Below are positions 34,899 through 44,476 of a DNA stretch of 64,000 nucleotides, piece after piece. The notes below the pieces were generated by a model that was not told where the DNA came from, did no database searches, and was given only the letters and a program-made list of their open reading frames with translations. The stretch covers positions 124,001 to 188,000 of the forward strand of contig NZ_JAGIKV010000002.1 in assembly GCF_017874615.1 (NCBI RefSeq). The letters are read 5' to 3'. The stretch is from Paenibacillus xylanexedens. Lineage in GTDB: Bacteria; Bacillota; Bacilli; Paenibacillales; Paenibacillaceae. The position numbers were made by a program, and so were the translations under genes. The stretch's first letter is position 1. Each line of letters opens with the position of its first letter.

Positions 34899-35924
34899 TC
34901 ATTCAGGAACGTTCGGGAATTTCGGGATCAATACCCGTACCGTCGTTCCCGCTCCCGGTTTCGATATAATCTGAACTTGCCCCCCAAGCTTCTCCGCCCG
35001 TTCACGCATGGTAGATAACCCGTATGAACCCGGACGCTCCGCTTGCTGTAAAAATCCCTGACCATCATCGCTGATGCTCATGCTGATCTGATGTTCACTC
35101 TCCCGTATGGACAGACTAACCACTCCAGCCTCTGCATGCTTCACGACATTGGCAACTGCCTCCTGAATAACAAGAAACAGCTGGTGCTCAATGGCATCCG
35201 AGATTCCGCCATCCAGTTCCAGCTCTTTCACACCTTTAAGACCATTTTGCCTGCAATAATCAGGAAACCAGCTATCCAGTGCTGCGGTGAGGTCACGCCC
35301 TTCCAGCTCCACCGGTCGAAGTTGGGCAATCAGTCCTCGCATCTGACGCTGTGCAATATGTGACATCTGAATTAACTGGTCCAGTACTTTACCACCATGT
35401 TCCGGATTCATCTCCAGCAGACGAGGTAAGGACGAAGCCGACATATGCATGGCAAACAGCTGCTGGCTAACCGTGTCATGGAGGTCCCTTGCCATTCGTT
35501 TGCGCTCTTCAAGCACAGCCCGCTCCGAAGCTTGCTCCTTCTCAATGACTTCCTGCTCACCGAGGCGCTGAAGCAGTCTCATCTTTTTCTCAATCGAATC
35601 CATCATGACATTGAACTCCTGATAGACACGACCAAACGAAGCGTCATCCGCTTCAGGCATGCGCACCGCCAGATTACCCTTGGACACTTTCAACATGTTG
35701 AGATCAAGCAGGTCGATCTTGCGTTGAAGTCGTAATGCAGCGATATATCCGGTGATAACGGTGGCCAGCACAACAACGGCAACATAGGTCCATGCCCGCT
35801 GACGACCAGCCCCCATCAACACCTCTCCATACAATAGATAGAATCCGCCCAGCGTAATCAGACCCGTTAGCGCAAAATACATCATCAGTTCCCATTTATT
35901 GGCCTTGAGAATTGTTCGAATCAT
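34899..35924 (-). CDS. liaS: LiaS-type sensor histidine kinase (intramembrane-sensing)
   Basis: 341 residues. Two membrane helices (about 14-32 and 44-62) with almost no extracellular loop, as in intramembrane-sensing kinases; HAMP-like linker, HisKA_3 with the phosphorylated His in MARDLHDTVSQQL, and a HATPase domain ending RERAEKLGGQV. Lies between liaF and liaR with 3- and 18-base gaps. LiaF normally holds it inactive until cell-wall antibiotics disturb the membrane. Confidence 0.94.
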   Translation of the reverse strand: MIRTILKANKWELMMYFALTGLITLGGFYLLYGEVLMGAGRQRAWTYVAVVVLATVITGYIAALRLQRKIDLLDLNMLKVSKGNLAVRMPEADDASFGRVYQEFNVMMDSIEKKMRLLQRLGEQEVIEKEQASERAVLEERKRMARDLHDTVSQQLFAMHMSASSLPRLLEMNPEHGGKVLDQLIQMSHIAQRQMRGLIAQLRPVELEGRDLTAALDSWFPDYCRQNGLKGVKELELDGGISDAIEHQLFLVIQEAVANVVKHAEAGVVSLSIRESEHQISMSISDDGQGFLQQAERPGSYGLSTMRERAEKLGGQVQIISKPGAGTTVRVLIPKFPNVPE

Positions 35925-35927
35925 GCG

Positions 35928-36956
35928 TTAACCCACCTTATTCACTTTGACGTCTCCGATAAACACACTTACAATAATCCGAACCTTTTTGCTTGCTTCA
36001 TGGTAATGGGCAGTTTCAGCCTGGGCACTACTCAGGAATCCGCCGCGTTTCTGGTTCAACAGTGACATATCTCCAATGAAGGAATTTGTCGTCACCGTCA
36101 CACCCAGGTCCATATCCTCTGGAACAAATACTTTCACATCTCCAATAAATGAAGAAATAACAATCTTTGTCTCACCGTATGGAATCTGTGCTTTGGTCAA
36201 ATCAATTACAGTATCTCCGATAAAAGCCGAGATGTTCATTGGTTTTAACGAGAACACTTCCTGCCCCATGTATAGATCACCGATGAACGCCGATTTATTA
36301 ATGGTATTGCCACTGCCATAATCCCCATAACCATTTCCGTAGCCATCATCATAATGTTCTCCATATCCGGTATCGTTAGAGTTATACGATTGATGTTTCT
36401 TCTTATATTGATGCCCTTGTGATGATGAATCCGTTGATCCTGTGAAATGAGGGCCATGTGCATCGTTCTTCTGTTCCTGTTTTGGTTTGCCGAATGTTTT
36501 CTCGAACTGTTCGTCAAACGATGACGGCATCTCCAGATCCTCCGGAGCCAACGGTTTATAAGGTTGCTCAGGTGCTGGAGGTGGCTGCATCTTGTCATGA
36601 TGTTTCCGATCACGACGTCGTGGCCCGATAAGTACAAACAATCCTCCGCCAATCAGCATAACCGGGATCAGATAACGAATGAACTCCCCCATGGAGTAAT
36701 CAATCCATCCCAGGTTACGGGCAAGAAAGTAACCACCGATCGCCAGTACAATTACGGGTCCAATAAAGGCGTAACCCCCGTTGCGACGAATCTCGGAGAT
36801 TCCTTTGACCCCCCACCAGATTAGAAATAACGGCCAATATGTTCTGAAAATATATCCTACATCAATGTCATAGCCCAATTGTCTGAACAAGATCATCGCA
36901 CCAATAGCAATAAGAGGTATGCCAACCCACCAGCGGTCACGCGTCGATCGTTTCAT
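35928..36956 (-). CDS. liaF: LiaF-type inhibitor of the envelope-stress sensor
   Basis: 342 residues: four closely packed N-terminal membrane helices (about 10-110), a long hydrophilic linker rich in Gln, Gly, Tyr and Asp (about 115-225), and a C-terminal DUF2154 beta-helical domain with the repeating SAFIGD / SSFIGD / NSFIGD / SVFIGD motif. First gene of liaFSR. The linker is longer and lower in complexity than in B. subtilis LiaF (about 240 residues). AAAGGAG precedes the ATG. No liaIH target genes are seen nearby. Confidence 0.93.
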   Translation of the reverse strand: MKRSTRDRWWVGIPLIAIGAMILFRQLGYDIDVGYIFRTYWPLFLIWWGVKGISEIRRNGGYAFIGPVIVLAIGGYFLARNLGWIDYSMGEFIRYLIPVMLIGGGLFVLIGPRRRDRKHHDKMQPPPAPEQPYKPLAPEDLEMPSSFDEQFEKTFGKPKQEQKNDAHGPHFTGSTDSSSQGHQYKKKHQSYNSNDTGYGEHYDDGYGNGYGDYGSGNTINKSAFIGDLYMGQEVFSLKPMNISAFIGDTVIDLTKAQIPYGETKIVISSFIGDVKVFVPEDMDLGVTVTTNSFIGDMSLLNQKRGGFLSSAQAETAHYHEASKKVRIIVSVFIGDVKVNKVG

Positions 36957-37093
36957 CGCTCATGTCTCCTTTGTCTGTATTATGTATCCAGTGTAACTCA
37001 GACAAGACAATGAGAACAGCGGCGGCAGATGGAATTCATCTCGGTCTCGAGACTGAGATGGGAGGATATTAATGTAAAAAACTTCGCATATGT

Positions 37094-37130
37094 AAAACAC
37101 CCCGGAGCTGCTGCTCCAGGGTGCTGAATC
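37094..37130 (-). terminator. Terminator of the SASP gene
   Basis: CACCC-TGGAGC and GCTCC-GGGGTG pair around AGCA, followed leftward by T4. Confidence 0.85.
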
Positions 37131-37154
37131 ATCATTTGATTAATGAATCTTCAA

Positions 37155-37370
37155 TTATTTTTTGTATTTTGATGCTTTGCCTTGACCTTGGCCAGTTTGG
37201 CCTGTGTTTTCTACACCGAACTCGGCATTGTATTTTTCATCAGGTGTTTGGAAATTATCTTGTACTTTGTTTTGAGCAGATTGCTTCACTTTTGCTGCTG
37301 CATTCTCTTCTCCAAACTCTGCATTGTACTTCTCGTTTGGCGTTTGGTACCCTTGTGATTTTTTAGCCAC
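37155..37370 (-). CDS. sspE: Gamma-type small acid-soluble spore protein
   Basis: 71 residues with a GTG start and AGAGGTGAT upstream. Two tandem copies of the gamma-SASP repeat: TPNEKYNAEFGEEN (about 10-23) and TPDEKYNAEFGVEN (about 42-55), joined by a Gln/Ala/Lys linker, with a basic Gly-rich tail. Gamma-SASPs are stored in the spore core and degraded by Gpr at germination as an amino acid source. Own terminator. Expression from a forespore sigma-G promoter is expected but I could not define it. Confidence 0.93.
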   Translation of the reverse strand: MAKKSQGYQTPNEKYNAEFGEENAAAKVKQSAQNKVQDNFQTPDEKYNAEFGVENTGQTGQGQGKASKYKK

Positions 37371-37482
37371 AACGAATCACCTCTCTCTTCATATTTACGA
37401 TGCATTGCTGCACCGCGGGGTTCGTCCCCAGTCAGTATTATGTGAAGAGAGCACTTCAGTTATTCATGTTCAACATGTGAAA

Positions 37483-38274
37483 TTAAATGGCCTTGTCCAA
37501 CCACGAATCCGGTACAGATTTGTACACGTCGATTGCATCAGCCAACTCGCTGAGCATCTTTTCTGTGCATTTCCCAGCGCCTTGCCTGATCACCTGTACC
37601 TCCACATCTTTTTTGCCCCACTCTTTGTACACTTGCTTGGTTGTCGGGAAATACAGATCGATTTTATTGCCTTTGATCGCTGAACCCGTATCTGCAACAA
37701 TTCCGTAACCATAACCTGGAATGTACAGAATGGAACCCATTGGGAACAATTTTGGATCAGCTGCAATCGTGGAAACTGTTTCTTTATCACGACGTACTTT
37801 GACACCGGAATAAGTAATTCCGTATTGAGGATGTTTGGGTCCTTTTCCTGTAGACTCAACACCTGCCGTATATCCCGTTGCTGTAACCTTTTGTGTACCC
37901 AGAATTTGTTCTGAACGCGGAGCAAGCACCGGCATAGACGGATCTGCCACTTGTTTCTCTGGAAGCTCAGGTCTTGGAATGACCATTGGTTGTGGTGACC
38001 ACAATAAAGCCATATACACCATGGTCGTCAACTGAGCCTCATCGCTGTATTGATGGCTAACCTGTTCCGGAAATTCCTGAATAGACTTGCTCGAAGTTTC
38101 AATAATTGGACCTTCAATGCCGCTGCTCTGACTCTCGACATGCAGTACTGTACTTTCCTCTTCAAATGTATAGGCATCCGCCTGATTCAGGTTGATCATC
38201 ATCCCGGCGAATATTACACAGCCAACCAATAAACCCCGTATATGTTCCTTTTGAATTGAGAATTGCTTTTTCAT
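37483..38274 (-). CDS. 3D-domain protein (predicted cell-wall lytic enzyme), exported
   Basis: 263 residues with an N-terminal hydrophobic export or anchor segment (about 13-30) and a C-terminal 3D domain (about 150-250) showing the conserved Asp motifs in [18 protein letters not shown] and KIDLYF; this beta-barrel resembles MltA lytic transglycosylases. The middle part is unassigned. Similar to YuiC/YocH-type proteins. Own unit between thrS and the SASP gene. GAGGGGGAGG precedes the ATG. Confidence 0.9.
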   Translation of the reverse strand: MKKQFSIQKEHIRGLLVGCVIFAGMMINLNQADAYTFEEESTVLHVESQSSGIEGPIIETSSKSIQEFPEQVSHQYSDEAQLTTMVYMALLWSPQPMVIPRPELPEKQVADPSMPVLAPRSEQILGTQKVTATGYTAGVESTGKGPKHPQYGITYSGVKVRRDKETVSTIAADPKLFPMGSILYIPGYGYGIVADTGSAIKGNKIDLYFPTTKQVYKEWGKKDVEVQVIRQGAGKCTEKMLSELADAIDVYKSVPDSWLDKAI

Positions 38275-38349
38275 TGTATAACCTCCCCCTCACTGCAAAG
38301 GTTTTCCAAAAAGCAATTAATCTATACTTTTTACTGCAAACACTACGAA

Positions 38350-38398
38350 AAAACGCCTGAATAACATAGGTCAATCCCATGTTATCCAGGCGTTATGC
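38350..38398 (-). terminator. Terminator of thrS
   Basis: ACGCCTG-ATAACATGGG and TATGTTAT-CAGGCG arms pair with one bulge, followed leftward by T6. Confidence 0.85.
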
Positions 38399-38449
38399 AG
38401 AGTGACAGCGCAACTTATGCACTGGCTATCTGATAGATCATTTGTTCAT

Positions 38450-40387
38450 TTATACCAAACGTGTTGCAATTTCCTCTTTCAGTTGAGCGATAATTTCATC
38501 AACCGGTTTCATGCCCAGATCGCCTTCTCCACGCTTACGCACGGATACTGCTTCTGCATTACGCTCATTCTCACCAACAACAAACATATAAGGCATTTTC
38601 TCAAGCTGCGCCTCACGGATTTTATATCCAAGCTTCTCGTTCCGCAGATCGGCTTCAGCAGAGATTCCCGCACGTTTCAGCTTCGCTTCCACTTCACGCG
38701 CATAATCGTCGAAGTTTCCGGATACCGGGATCACTTTTGCCTGTACCGGAGACAACCACAATGGGAAAGCTCCTGCAAAGTTCTCCAGCAAGAATGCTGT
38801 GAAACGTTCCATTGTACTAATTACACCGCGGTGAATAACGACCGGACGATGTTTCTGTCCGTCATCTCCCACATATTCAAGTTCAAAACGCTCAGGCAAT
38901 AGGAAGTCCAGTTGAACCGTAGACAATGTCTCTTCTTTGCCCAGGGCTGTTTTGATCTGAACATCCAGCTTTGGACCGTAGAACGCCGCTTCACCTTCAG
39001 CTTCATAGAAAGGAAGGTCAAGTTCTTCCACAACTTCACGCAGCATGCGTTGGGACATCTCCCACATCTCGTCGTTCTGGAAGTATTTCTCGGTATCCTT
39101 CGGATCGCGATAGGACAGACGGAAACGGTATTCGTTAATACCGAAATCCTTGTAGACTGTTTGAATCAACTCGATAACACGAGCGAACTCTTCTTTGATC
39201 TGATCCGGGCGTGCAAAAATGTGTGAGTCGTTCAGTGTCATTGCACGTACACGATGCAGACCTGTTAATGCCCCCGACATTTCATAACGGTGCATCATAC
39301 CAAGCTCGGCAATACGGATTGGCAGATCACGGTAGCTGTGCATGCTGGACTTGTACACCATCATATGGTGAGGACAGTTCATTGGACGGAGAACAAGTTC
39401 CTCGTTATCCATAACCATTTTCGGGAACATATCTTCCTGGTAGTGCTCCCAGTGTCCAGATGTTTTGTACAATTCCACGTTACCCAGAACTGGTGTGTAT
39501 ACATGCTGGTATCCCAGGCTTTCTTCCAGATCCACAATATAACGCTCCAGAGTACGGCGCAGCTTCGCACCGTTAGGCAACCAGATTGGCAAGCCTTGAC
39601 CGACCAGTTGGGAGAATGTGAACATTTCCAGCTCTTTACCCAACTTACGGTGATCCCGTTTTTTAGCTTCTTCGAGGAAGTGCAAATGCTCGTCCAGCTG
39701 TGCTTTTTTCACAAAAGCCGTACCATAGATACGTTGAAGCATTTTGTTTTTGCTATCTCCACGCCAGTAAGCACCCGCGACATTCATCAGTTTGAACACT
39801 TTGATTTTGCTAGTTGATGGTACGTGAGGGCCACGACACAAGTCGAAGAATTCACCTTGCTCATAAATCGTAATCACGCTGTCCGCTGGCAAATCACGAA
39901 TCAACTCAAGTTTGTAAGGATCGCCCACTTCTTCGAACGTTTTGATCGCGTCCTCGCGGCTAACTTCCTTACGTACAATTGGCAAGTTCTCATTCACAAT
40001 ACGTTCCATTTCCTTCTCGATCTTTTGCAGATCTTCAGGATTGAGCGCATGTTCGAGGTCCATATCATAGTAGAAACCATCTTCAATGACAGGGCCGATA
40101 CCGAGGCGTACCTCTTGGTTACCATATAAACGTTTCACTGCTTGAGCCATCAAGTGAGCTGTACTATGACGCATCACTTCAAGTCCTTCTGGTGAATCCA
40201 GAGTTACGATCTCCACCAATGCTCCCTCATGAAGTGTTGTGGACAAGTCCACCACGATACCATCCAGCTTGCCGGCTACGGCATTTTTGCGCAATCCGCT
40301 GCTAATTGAAGCGGCTACGTCCTCAATGCTGCTGCCATCCGCGTACTCACGTACCGAACCATCCGGTAATTTAATGTTCACTGCCAT
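38450..40387 (-). CDS. thrS: Threonyl-tRNA synthetase
   Basis: 645 residues from the ATG at 40387, which lies 10 bases after GGAGG; the in-frame ATG at 40396 touches the ribosome binding site. Charges tRNA-Thr. N-terminal TGS domain (1-63), editing domain (about 64-240), class II catalytic core (about 240-535) with the zinc-binding MNCPHH and motif 2 [19 protein letters not shown]-terminal anticodon-binding domain. Controlled by a T-box leader. ytxC lies upstream, as in B. subtilis. Confidence 0.96.
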   Translation of the reverse strand: MAVNIKLPDGSVREYADGSSIEDVAASISSGLRKNAVAGKLDGIVVDLSTTLHEGALVEIVTLDSPEGLEVMRHSTAHLMAQAVKRLYGNQEVRLGIGPVIEDGFYYDMDLEHALNPEDLQKIEKEMERIVNENLPIVRKEVSREDAIKTFEEVGDPYKLELIRDLPADSVITIYEQGEFFDLCRGPHVPSTSKIKVFKLMNVAGAYWRGDSKNKMLQRIYGTAFVKKAQLDEHLHFLEEAKKRDHRKLGKELEMFTFSQLVGQGLPIWLPNGAKLRRTLERYIVDLEESLGYQHVYTPVLGNVELYKTSGHWEHYQEDMFPKMVMDNEELVLRPMNCPHHMMVYKSSMHSYRDLPIRIAELGMMHRYEMSGALTGLHRVRAMTLNDSHIFARPDQIKEEFARVIELIQTVYKDFGINEYRFRLSYRDPKDTEKYFQNDEMWEMSQRMLREVVEELDLPFYEAEGEAAFYGPKLDVQIKTALGKEETLSTVQLDFLLPERFELEYVGDDGQKHRPVVIHRGVISTMERFTAFLLENFAGAFPLWLSPVQAKVIPVSGNFDDYAREVEAKLKRAGISAEADLRNEKLGYKIREAQLEKMPYMFVVGENERNAEAVSVRKRGEGDLGMKPVDEIIAQLKEEIATRLV

Positions 40388-40481
40388 TTGTCTCATTCCT
40401 CCTGTTAATGTAACCTTCGTGTCCAGATATTTATGGACTGATTATCTATTGCTATTCCAGTCATTTTGCAAAGGAACGCAA

Positions 40482-40740
40482 AAAACACCCGTCCCGACAA
40501 AGGGACGAGTGATATATACTCGTGGTTCCACCCTAATTCAGCTGATTCATCCCTATTCGGAAATACAGCCCTCATTGGCATGACGATAACGGGCATGACC
40601 CGGCAGATCCTTACTCGCGGATAATCCCCAATAAAGGCGATATTCTAACTCCACTTTCAAAATTGCAGCTACAAAGGGGTAAACCATACGTGATATCCGG
40701 AGGAAATTTCAGCCTAGGTTCCTCTCTCTGCACCGATCTT
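40482..40740 (-). promoter_or_regulatory. T-box leader (riboswitch) of thrS
   Basis: Reading leftward, the leader contains the T-box sequence AGGGTGGAACCACG (40521-40534), which forms the antiterminator, and then a terminator: ACTCGTCCC / GGGACGGGT with a T6 run (40482-40513). Stem I and other structure extend to about 40735. An ACC (Thr) codon is present in the stem I region, but I could not fold it well enough to assign the specifier loop. A TTGACA at 40759-40764 with a weak -10 17 bases on (CAAGAT) is the likely promoter. Uncharged tRNA-Thr would favour read-through. Confidence 0.9.
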
Positions 40741-40802
40741 GCGTGTGGTTGTTGTCTTTGTCAACGCTTTTGGTTCAATGGTTCACATGAAAAATTCATG
40801 GA

Positions 40803-41747
40803 TCAACAGTTATTATAATTGCCGAGATCACTTGCGTCAAGACCTGTCAACAATCCTGAGCGCAGCACTTCGCATTCCGGGCAATGATGACATATTTGCA
40901 CTTTGTCTTCAAAGATCTGGCATATGGTCGAGATGATTGGCAGATCCGGGGTGCGTGTATGGAGCATGACCTTCTCAGGAGAGATCGAGATGAGTGTACT
41001 TACAATCATATCTTCGATATCCATCTCCAGTTCCAGACCCGGCATTTCCACAACGACCTGTTCATCCTTTTGCACGGGTAACAGATTAAGTCCAGCATCC
41101 AGGACCTGAAATTCATGCATCCCCTTGTGTACAAGATGAACCAGAGGTACTTTGGCTTCTTGAAAAAACACAAAATATTTTAACAGCCCCATAAACTCTT
41201 CATACTGCCGATCCATCCAGAACTCATCCAGCGCATACTCCACTAATTCCTGAAGCTCCTGCTTATATGGCCGTATGCGGAAGTTGATAATGCCTTCAAG
41301 GTGAAAAAAGTGAACATCCTCCAGGTCCTGCCGTAGTCCACCGGCTAACGTAGTACGGCGGCGCTCCCGAAGTCCGGGCTGATCCAAATCACCATTTAAT
41401 AGAAGTGGCATGCAGATTCGATTGACCTTCTCCACCTCATGCTCATCCATGACAGAACACGCCTTGGCGATCATATCCTCCACCATGCTCCGTTCTTGTG
41501 TCTCCATAATGAAGTCGGCGAGTCCAAGGGAGAGCAGATCACTGATTCGGGGAAGCCATTGTTGGAAGTCTTCGTGATTCTCATTCCCTCTGCACATCCA
41601 GGTTGCTCTTCCATCATTATGTTTGAAGGTGAGCCGAAATCCTCTTTTACTTATATGTAAACCTTTGGTTTTTTCCTTAACACAACGATAAAATTGATCC
41701 GCTTCCTCTTGCCCCGATACATCGGTCCATACAGCAAACAGTTCCAC
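40803..41747 (-). CDS. ytxC: Putative sporulation protein YtxC
   Basis: 314 residues from a GTG at 41747, chosen because AAAGGAG stands 8 bases upstream (an earlier in-frame GTG at 41756 overlaps it). Matches the YtxC family by its central segment around LQELVEYALDEFWMDRQYEEF and by location directly upstream of thrS, as in B. subtilis. It is acidic and soluble. Molecular function is unknown; family annotation as sporulation-related is by regulation in Bacillus. Confidence 0.85.
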   Translation of the reverse strand: MELFAVWTDVSGQEEADQFYRCVKEKTKGLHISKRGFRLTFKHNDGRATWMCRGNENHEDFQQWLPRISDLLSLGLADFIMETQERSMVEDMIAKACSVMDEHEVEKVNRICMPLLLNGDLDQPGLRERRRTTLAGGLRQDLEDVHFFHLEGIINFRIRPYKQELQELVEYALDEFWMDRQYEEFMGLLKYFVFFQEAKVPLVHLVHKGMHEFQVLDAGLNLLPVQKDEQVVVEMPGLELEMDIEDMIVSTLISISPEKVMLHTRTPDLPIISTICQIFEDKVQICHHCPECEVLRSGLLTGLDASDLGNYNNC

Positions 41748-41927
41748 AAGAATCACTCCTTTCCTTCCTGTTCAAAGTATATGGCAAGGCCGATGGGGAT
41801 ATACGAAGCGGATTGATGGAAAGCGTGTCATGATTTCTCAGTATATTATAAAGAGGTTTGGAGTTAAGACAAAAATGTGTTATTATTTTAATAACAGTAT
41901 ATTTCACGGGAAAGGAGGGAAGCCAAA

Positions 41928-42329
41928 ATGAGACAACAACCTAGAATACTCCACTACACTATCATTATCATTTTGTGCGTTTTCCAAGCCTTGTGCTTCC
42001 CTATTCCGATGCAGTCCGAATCTGCCGTTGGGGTGTCTGTAGAAGCAACTTCCAACAAGGAAGTGCTGTTGCAAATACCCGAATCCCAGCAGAAACCTGT
42101 CATTCGCAAATATCCACAAGTCATGTCCAAGCTGATTGCGGTTACGCATAATAAGCCTGTCTTTCTTGTCCTCGCATTGTTATTGATGCTGCGAATCCCT
42201 ACAACGGGTCTGTCCTTTAAACCGTGGTATTGTCTGTTTAAACGCAGATTATTTCTGCTACCTATTAAGTTTACCAGCATGTATGTATCCCTCACCCCTA
42301 TAGCACCAAAATACGTGAACGCTCTTTAG
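41928..42329 (+). CDS. Small exported/membrane protein of unknown function
   Basis: 133 residues preceded by a very strong AAGGAGGG. An N-terminal hydrophobic segment (about 10-24) could be a signal peptide; a second hydrophobic segment (VFLVLALLLMLRI, about 77-89) and a basic tail follow. No family recognised. An AT-rich inverted repeat GTTATTA-TTT-TAATAAC lies just upstream (41879-41895) near a TATATT -10-like element. It precedes the K+/H+ antiporter pair by about 300 bases, whether or not co-transcribed. Confidence 0.6.
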   Translation: MRQQPRILHYTIIIILCVFQALCFPIPMQSESAVGVSVEATSNKEVLLQIPESQQKPVIRKYPQVMSKLIAVTHNKPVFLVLALLLMLRIPTTGLSFKPWYCLFKRRLFLLPIKFTSMYVSLTPIAPKYVNAL

Positions 42330-42625
42330 TAGCCGTTACGACGTATTTACAGGTTGCTTTTGCATGGAGACACCTCTGTATTTAAGACGGTGTGCTTGTG
42401 CATAACTTATAACCCTTTTAGCACACGTTAGATAAACCAATGTTTATGACAGTACCTGTTTTTGTTGTTCCCACACCGACAAATTCAAATCATATGGCTG
42501 TGTCAGGAATTTCTGGCTCTGTTTACCCGCATCTTTTGATGTTCCCTTGAGCAGCAGATTAATCATTTTCGGGAAATAAGCCTGTCTTCTATGGCCAGCC
42601 CCTAATTATAAGGAGGCAACAATCC
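42330..42625 (+). other. Intergenic stretch before the antiporter genes
   Basis: 296 bases with no gene. An ACACC / GGTGT hairpin lies near 42377-42410. I looked for a c-di-AMP (ydaO) or K+ riboswitch, since these often precede potassium transporters, and could not match the conserved sequences. No clear terminator after the small membrane protein gene. Confidence 0.4.
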
Positions 42626-43120
42626 ATGGATGTACGCGAAACAGACTTGCCGGGAATCGGCAAAAAATTTCAGATTGAAACAAGCAGCGGTGATAAAATT
42701 GTCATTATTATTCACGATGACGGTCGCCGGGAAATGTACCACTTCGAGTATGATGATCCCGATCAAAGCATCTCGATGATCACACTTGACGATTACGAAG
42801 CACGACAGATTGCTGCTATTGTTGGCGGATTAACTTACAAACCAAAGCAGCTTGAAAATATTGAAGTAACGTTTGACGACCTGATTATCGAGTGGTACAA
42901 AATCGAACCATCCTTCGGAAGTATCGGCAAATCCATCGGTGAATTGGACGTACGTCAAAACTCTGGGGCAACGGTTATCGCCGTTGTAGAGAAAAATCAC
43001 AAAAAACACATCAGCCCAGGTCCGGAGGTAGTTATCAGTGCAGAATCCACGGTGGTAGCCGTTGGCGAACGCAATCAGCAGAAACTGTTTAAATCCCTCC
43101 TCCTGACTGGAAGGGGGTAA
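42626..43120 (+). CDS. khtT: KhtT-like regulatory subunit (TrkA-C domain) of a K+/H+ antiporter
   Basis: 164 residues, soluble. The N-terminal half is a KhtT-type domain and residues about 80-160 form an RCK_C/TrkA-C domain ([18 protein letters not shown]), which in Bacillus KhtT binds c-di-AMP and controls the antiporter. AAGGAGG precedes the ATG. It ends 4 bases before the antiporter gene, with which it forms an operon. Assignment rests on domain pattern plus pairing. Confidence 0.88.
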   Translation: MDVRETDLPGIGKKFQIETSSGDKIVIIIHDDGRREMYHFEYDDPDQSISMITLDDYEARQIAAIVGGLTYKPKQLENIEVTFDDLIIEWYKIEPSFGSIGKSIGELDVRQNSGATVIAVVEKNHKKHISPGPEVVISAESTVVAVGERNQQKLFKSLLLTGRG

Positions 43121-43124
43121 ATAG

Positions 43125-44363
43125 ATGGATCATTTGATATTCGAAGTAGGTCTGGCCCTTGTGCTCATTGCGGCAGCCGGCCTTTTATCGGCAAAACTAA
43201 GATTTTCGGTCGTTCCATTTTATATTCTGATCGGGATGGCCGTTGGGCCACATGCCATGAAAATCTGGCATCTGGACTTCCGTTTTATTGAGAGTCAGCC
43301 TTTTATTGAATTTATGGGTCGGATCGGTATCCTGTTCCTTCTCTTCTACCTTGGACTCGAATTCTCGGTAGGTCGTTTAATTAAATCGGGTCGCTCTATT
43401 GCAGTTGGCGGCTCGATCTACATCGGCATTAACTTTACGCTGGGATTAATATTCGGTTTTGTGTCCGGTTTCCCAGTTGCAGAAGCACTTATTATCGCAG
43501 GTATAACTACCATCTCTTCCAGTGCCATCGTGGCCAAGGTACTCGTCGATTTGAAACGAACGGCCAATCCGGAAACAGAGATGATATTGGGTATTATTAT
43601 GTTCGAAGATGTATTCCTCGCTGTATATATCTCGATCTTGTCCGGACTTGTGCTTAGTGATTCATCCTCCATCGGAGGCGTCATCATGTCCGCACTTATT
43701 GCCCTCGGATTCATGCTTATCGTGATTATCCTTGGACGCAAAGCAACACCGCTACTAAACAAATTGCTTAAAATTCGATCGAATGAGCTATTCTCTCTCG
43801 TTGTATTCGGAGCCTTGTTCCTAGTAGCCGGTTTCTCTGAAACCATTCATGTTGCGGAAGCAATCGGTGCATTGCTGGTTGGACTGGTGCTTGCTGAAAC
43901 AGATCATGCAAAACGGATTGAGCACTTGATTCTGCCGTTCCGTGACTTCTTTGGAGCAATCTTCTTCTTCAGCTTCGGATTGTCCATTGATCCGTTGTCC
44001 CTGGGTGGCGATGCCGTATGGTTAGCTCTGATTGCAGTTGTTATTACATTGTTCGGTAACTTCCTGGCGGGTATGCTGGCCGGGCGCAGTGCAGGACTAT
44101 CACCCAAAGCATCGGCGAATATTGGATTAACCATTGTGTCACGGGGTGAGTTTTCCATCATCTTGGCGAACATGGGTAAAGCCGGGGGACTGTTGCCAAT
44201 GATTCAACCGTTTGCCGCGCTGTATGTCCTGATTCTGGCCATTCTGGGTCCTTTATTAACCAAAGAGTCCAAACATGTATTCCGTTTATTGGATAAAATA
44301 TTCAAGTTCAAAGATCCTCGGAAAAAGAAAGAAGAACCAAAGGTGCTGCAGAAAGAAGGATAA
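43125..44363 (+). CDS. khtU: CPA2-family cation:proton antiporter (KhtU-like)
   Basis: 412 residues with about 12 membrane helices, CPA2 family (KefB/KhtU). Catalytic-type segment ILGIIMFEDVFLAVY, and conserved ISSSAIVAKVL and FFGAIFFFSFGLSIDP. Exports K+ (possibly other cations) in exchange for protons; no C-terminal RCK domain, which agrees with a separate KhtT subunit. GGAAGGGGG precedes the ATG. Confidence 0.92.
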   Translation: MDHLIFEVGLALVLIAAAGLLSAKLRFSVVPFYILIGMAVGPHAMKIWHLDFRFIESQPFIEFMGRIGILFLLFYLGLEFSVGRLIKSGRSIAVGGSIYIGINFTLGLIFGFVSGFPVAEALIIAGITTISSSAIVAKVLVDLKRTANPETEMILGIIMFEDVFLAVYISILSGLVLSDSSSIGGVIMSALIALGFMLIVIILGRKATPLLNKLLKIRSNELFSLVVFGALFLVAGFSETIHVAEAIGALLVGLVLAETDHAKRIEHLILPFRDFFGAIFFFSFGLSIDPLSLGGDAVWLALIAVVITLFGNFLAGMLAGRSAGLSPKASANIGLTIVSRGEFSIILANMGKAGGLLPMIQPFAALYVLILAILGPLLTKESKHVFRLLDKIFKFKDPRKKKEEPKVLQKEG

Positions 44364-44368
44364 CACCT

Positions 44369-44459
44369 ATGTCTGTACAGAACAGACATACTAACGTACT
44401 TCGCGGCTCTTACGTCGATCTTTCTGTGACTAACCCAGGGAGAATGGCTCGAAAGCCGC
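44369..44459 (+). repeat. Two intercistronic hairpins between khtU and the YitT gene
   Basis: ATGTCTGT (44369-44376) / ACAGACAT (44382-44389) is a perfect 8-bp stem without T-run; GCGGCT / AGCCGC (about 44404-44459) closes a larger loop. They may stabilise or separate the two messages; not clear terminators. Confidence 0.5.
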
Positions 44460-44476
44460 ACTAAGGAGGATGACCT

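Noticed and set aside
42330..42625. c-di-AMP or potassium riboswitch before the antiporter genes
   Set aside because: No match to the conserved ydaO-type core on reading through the region.
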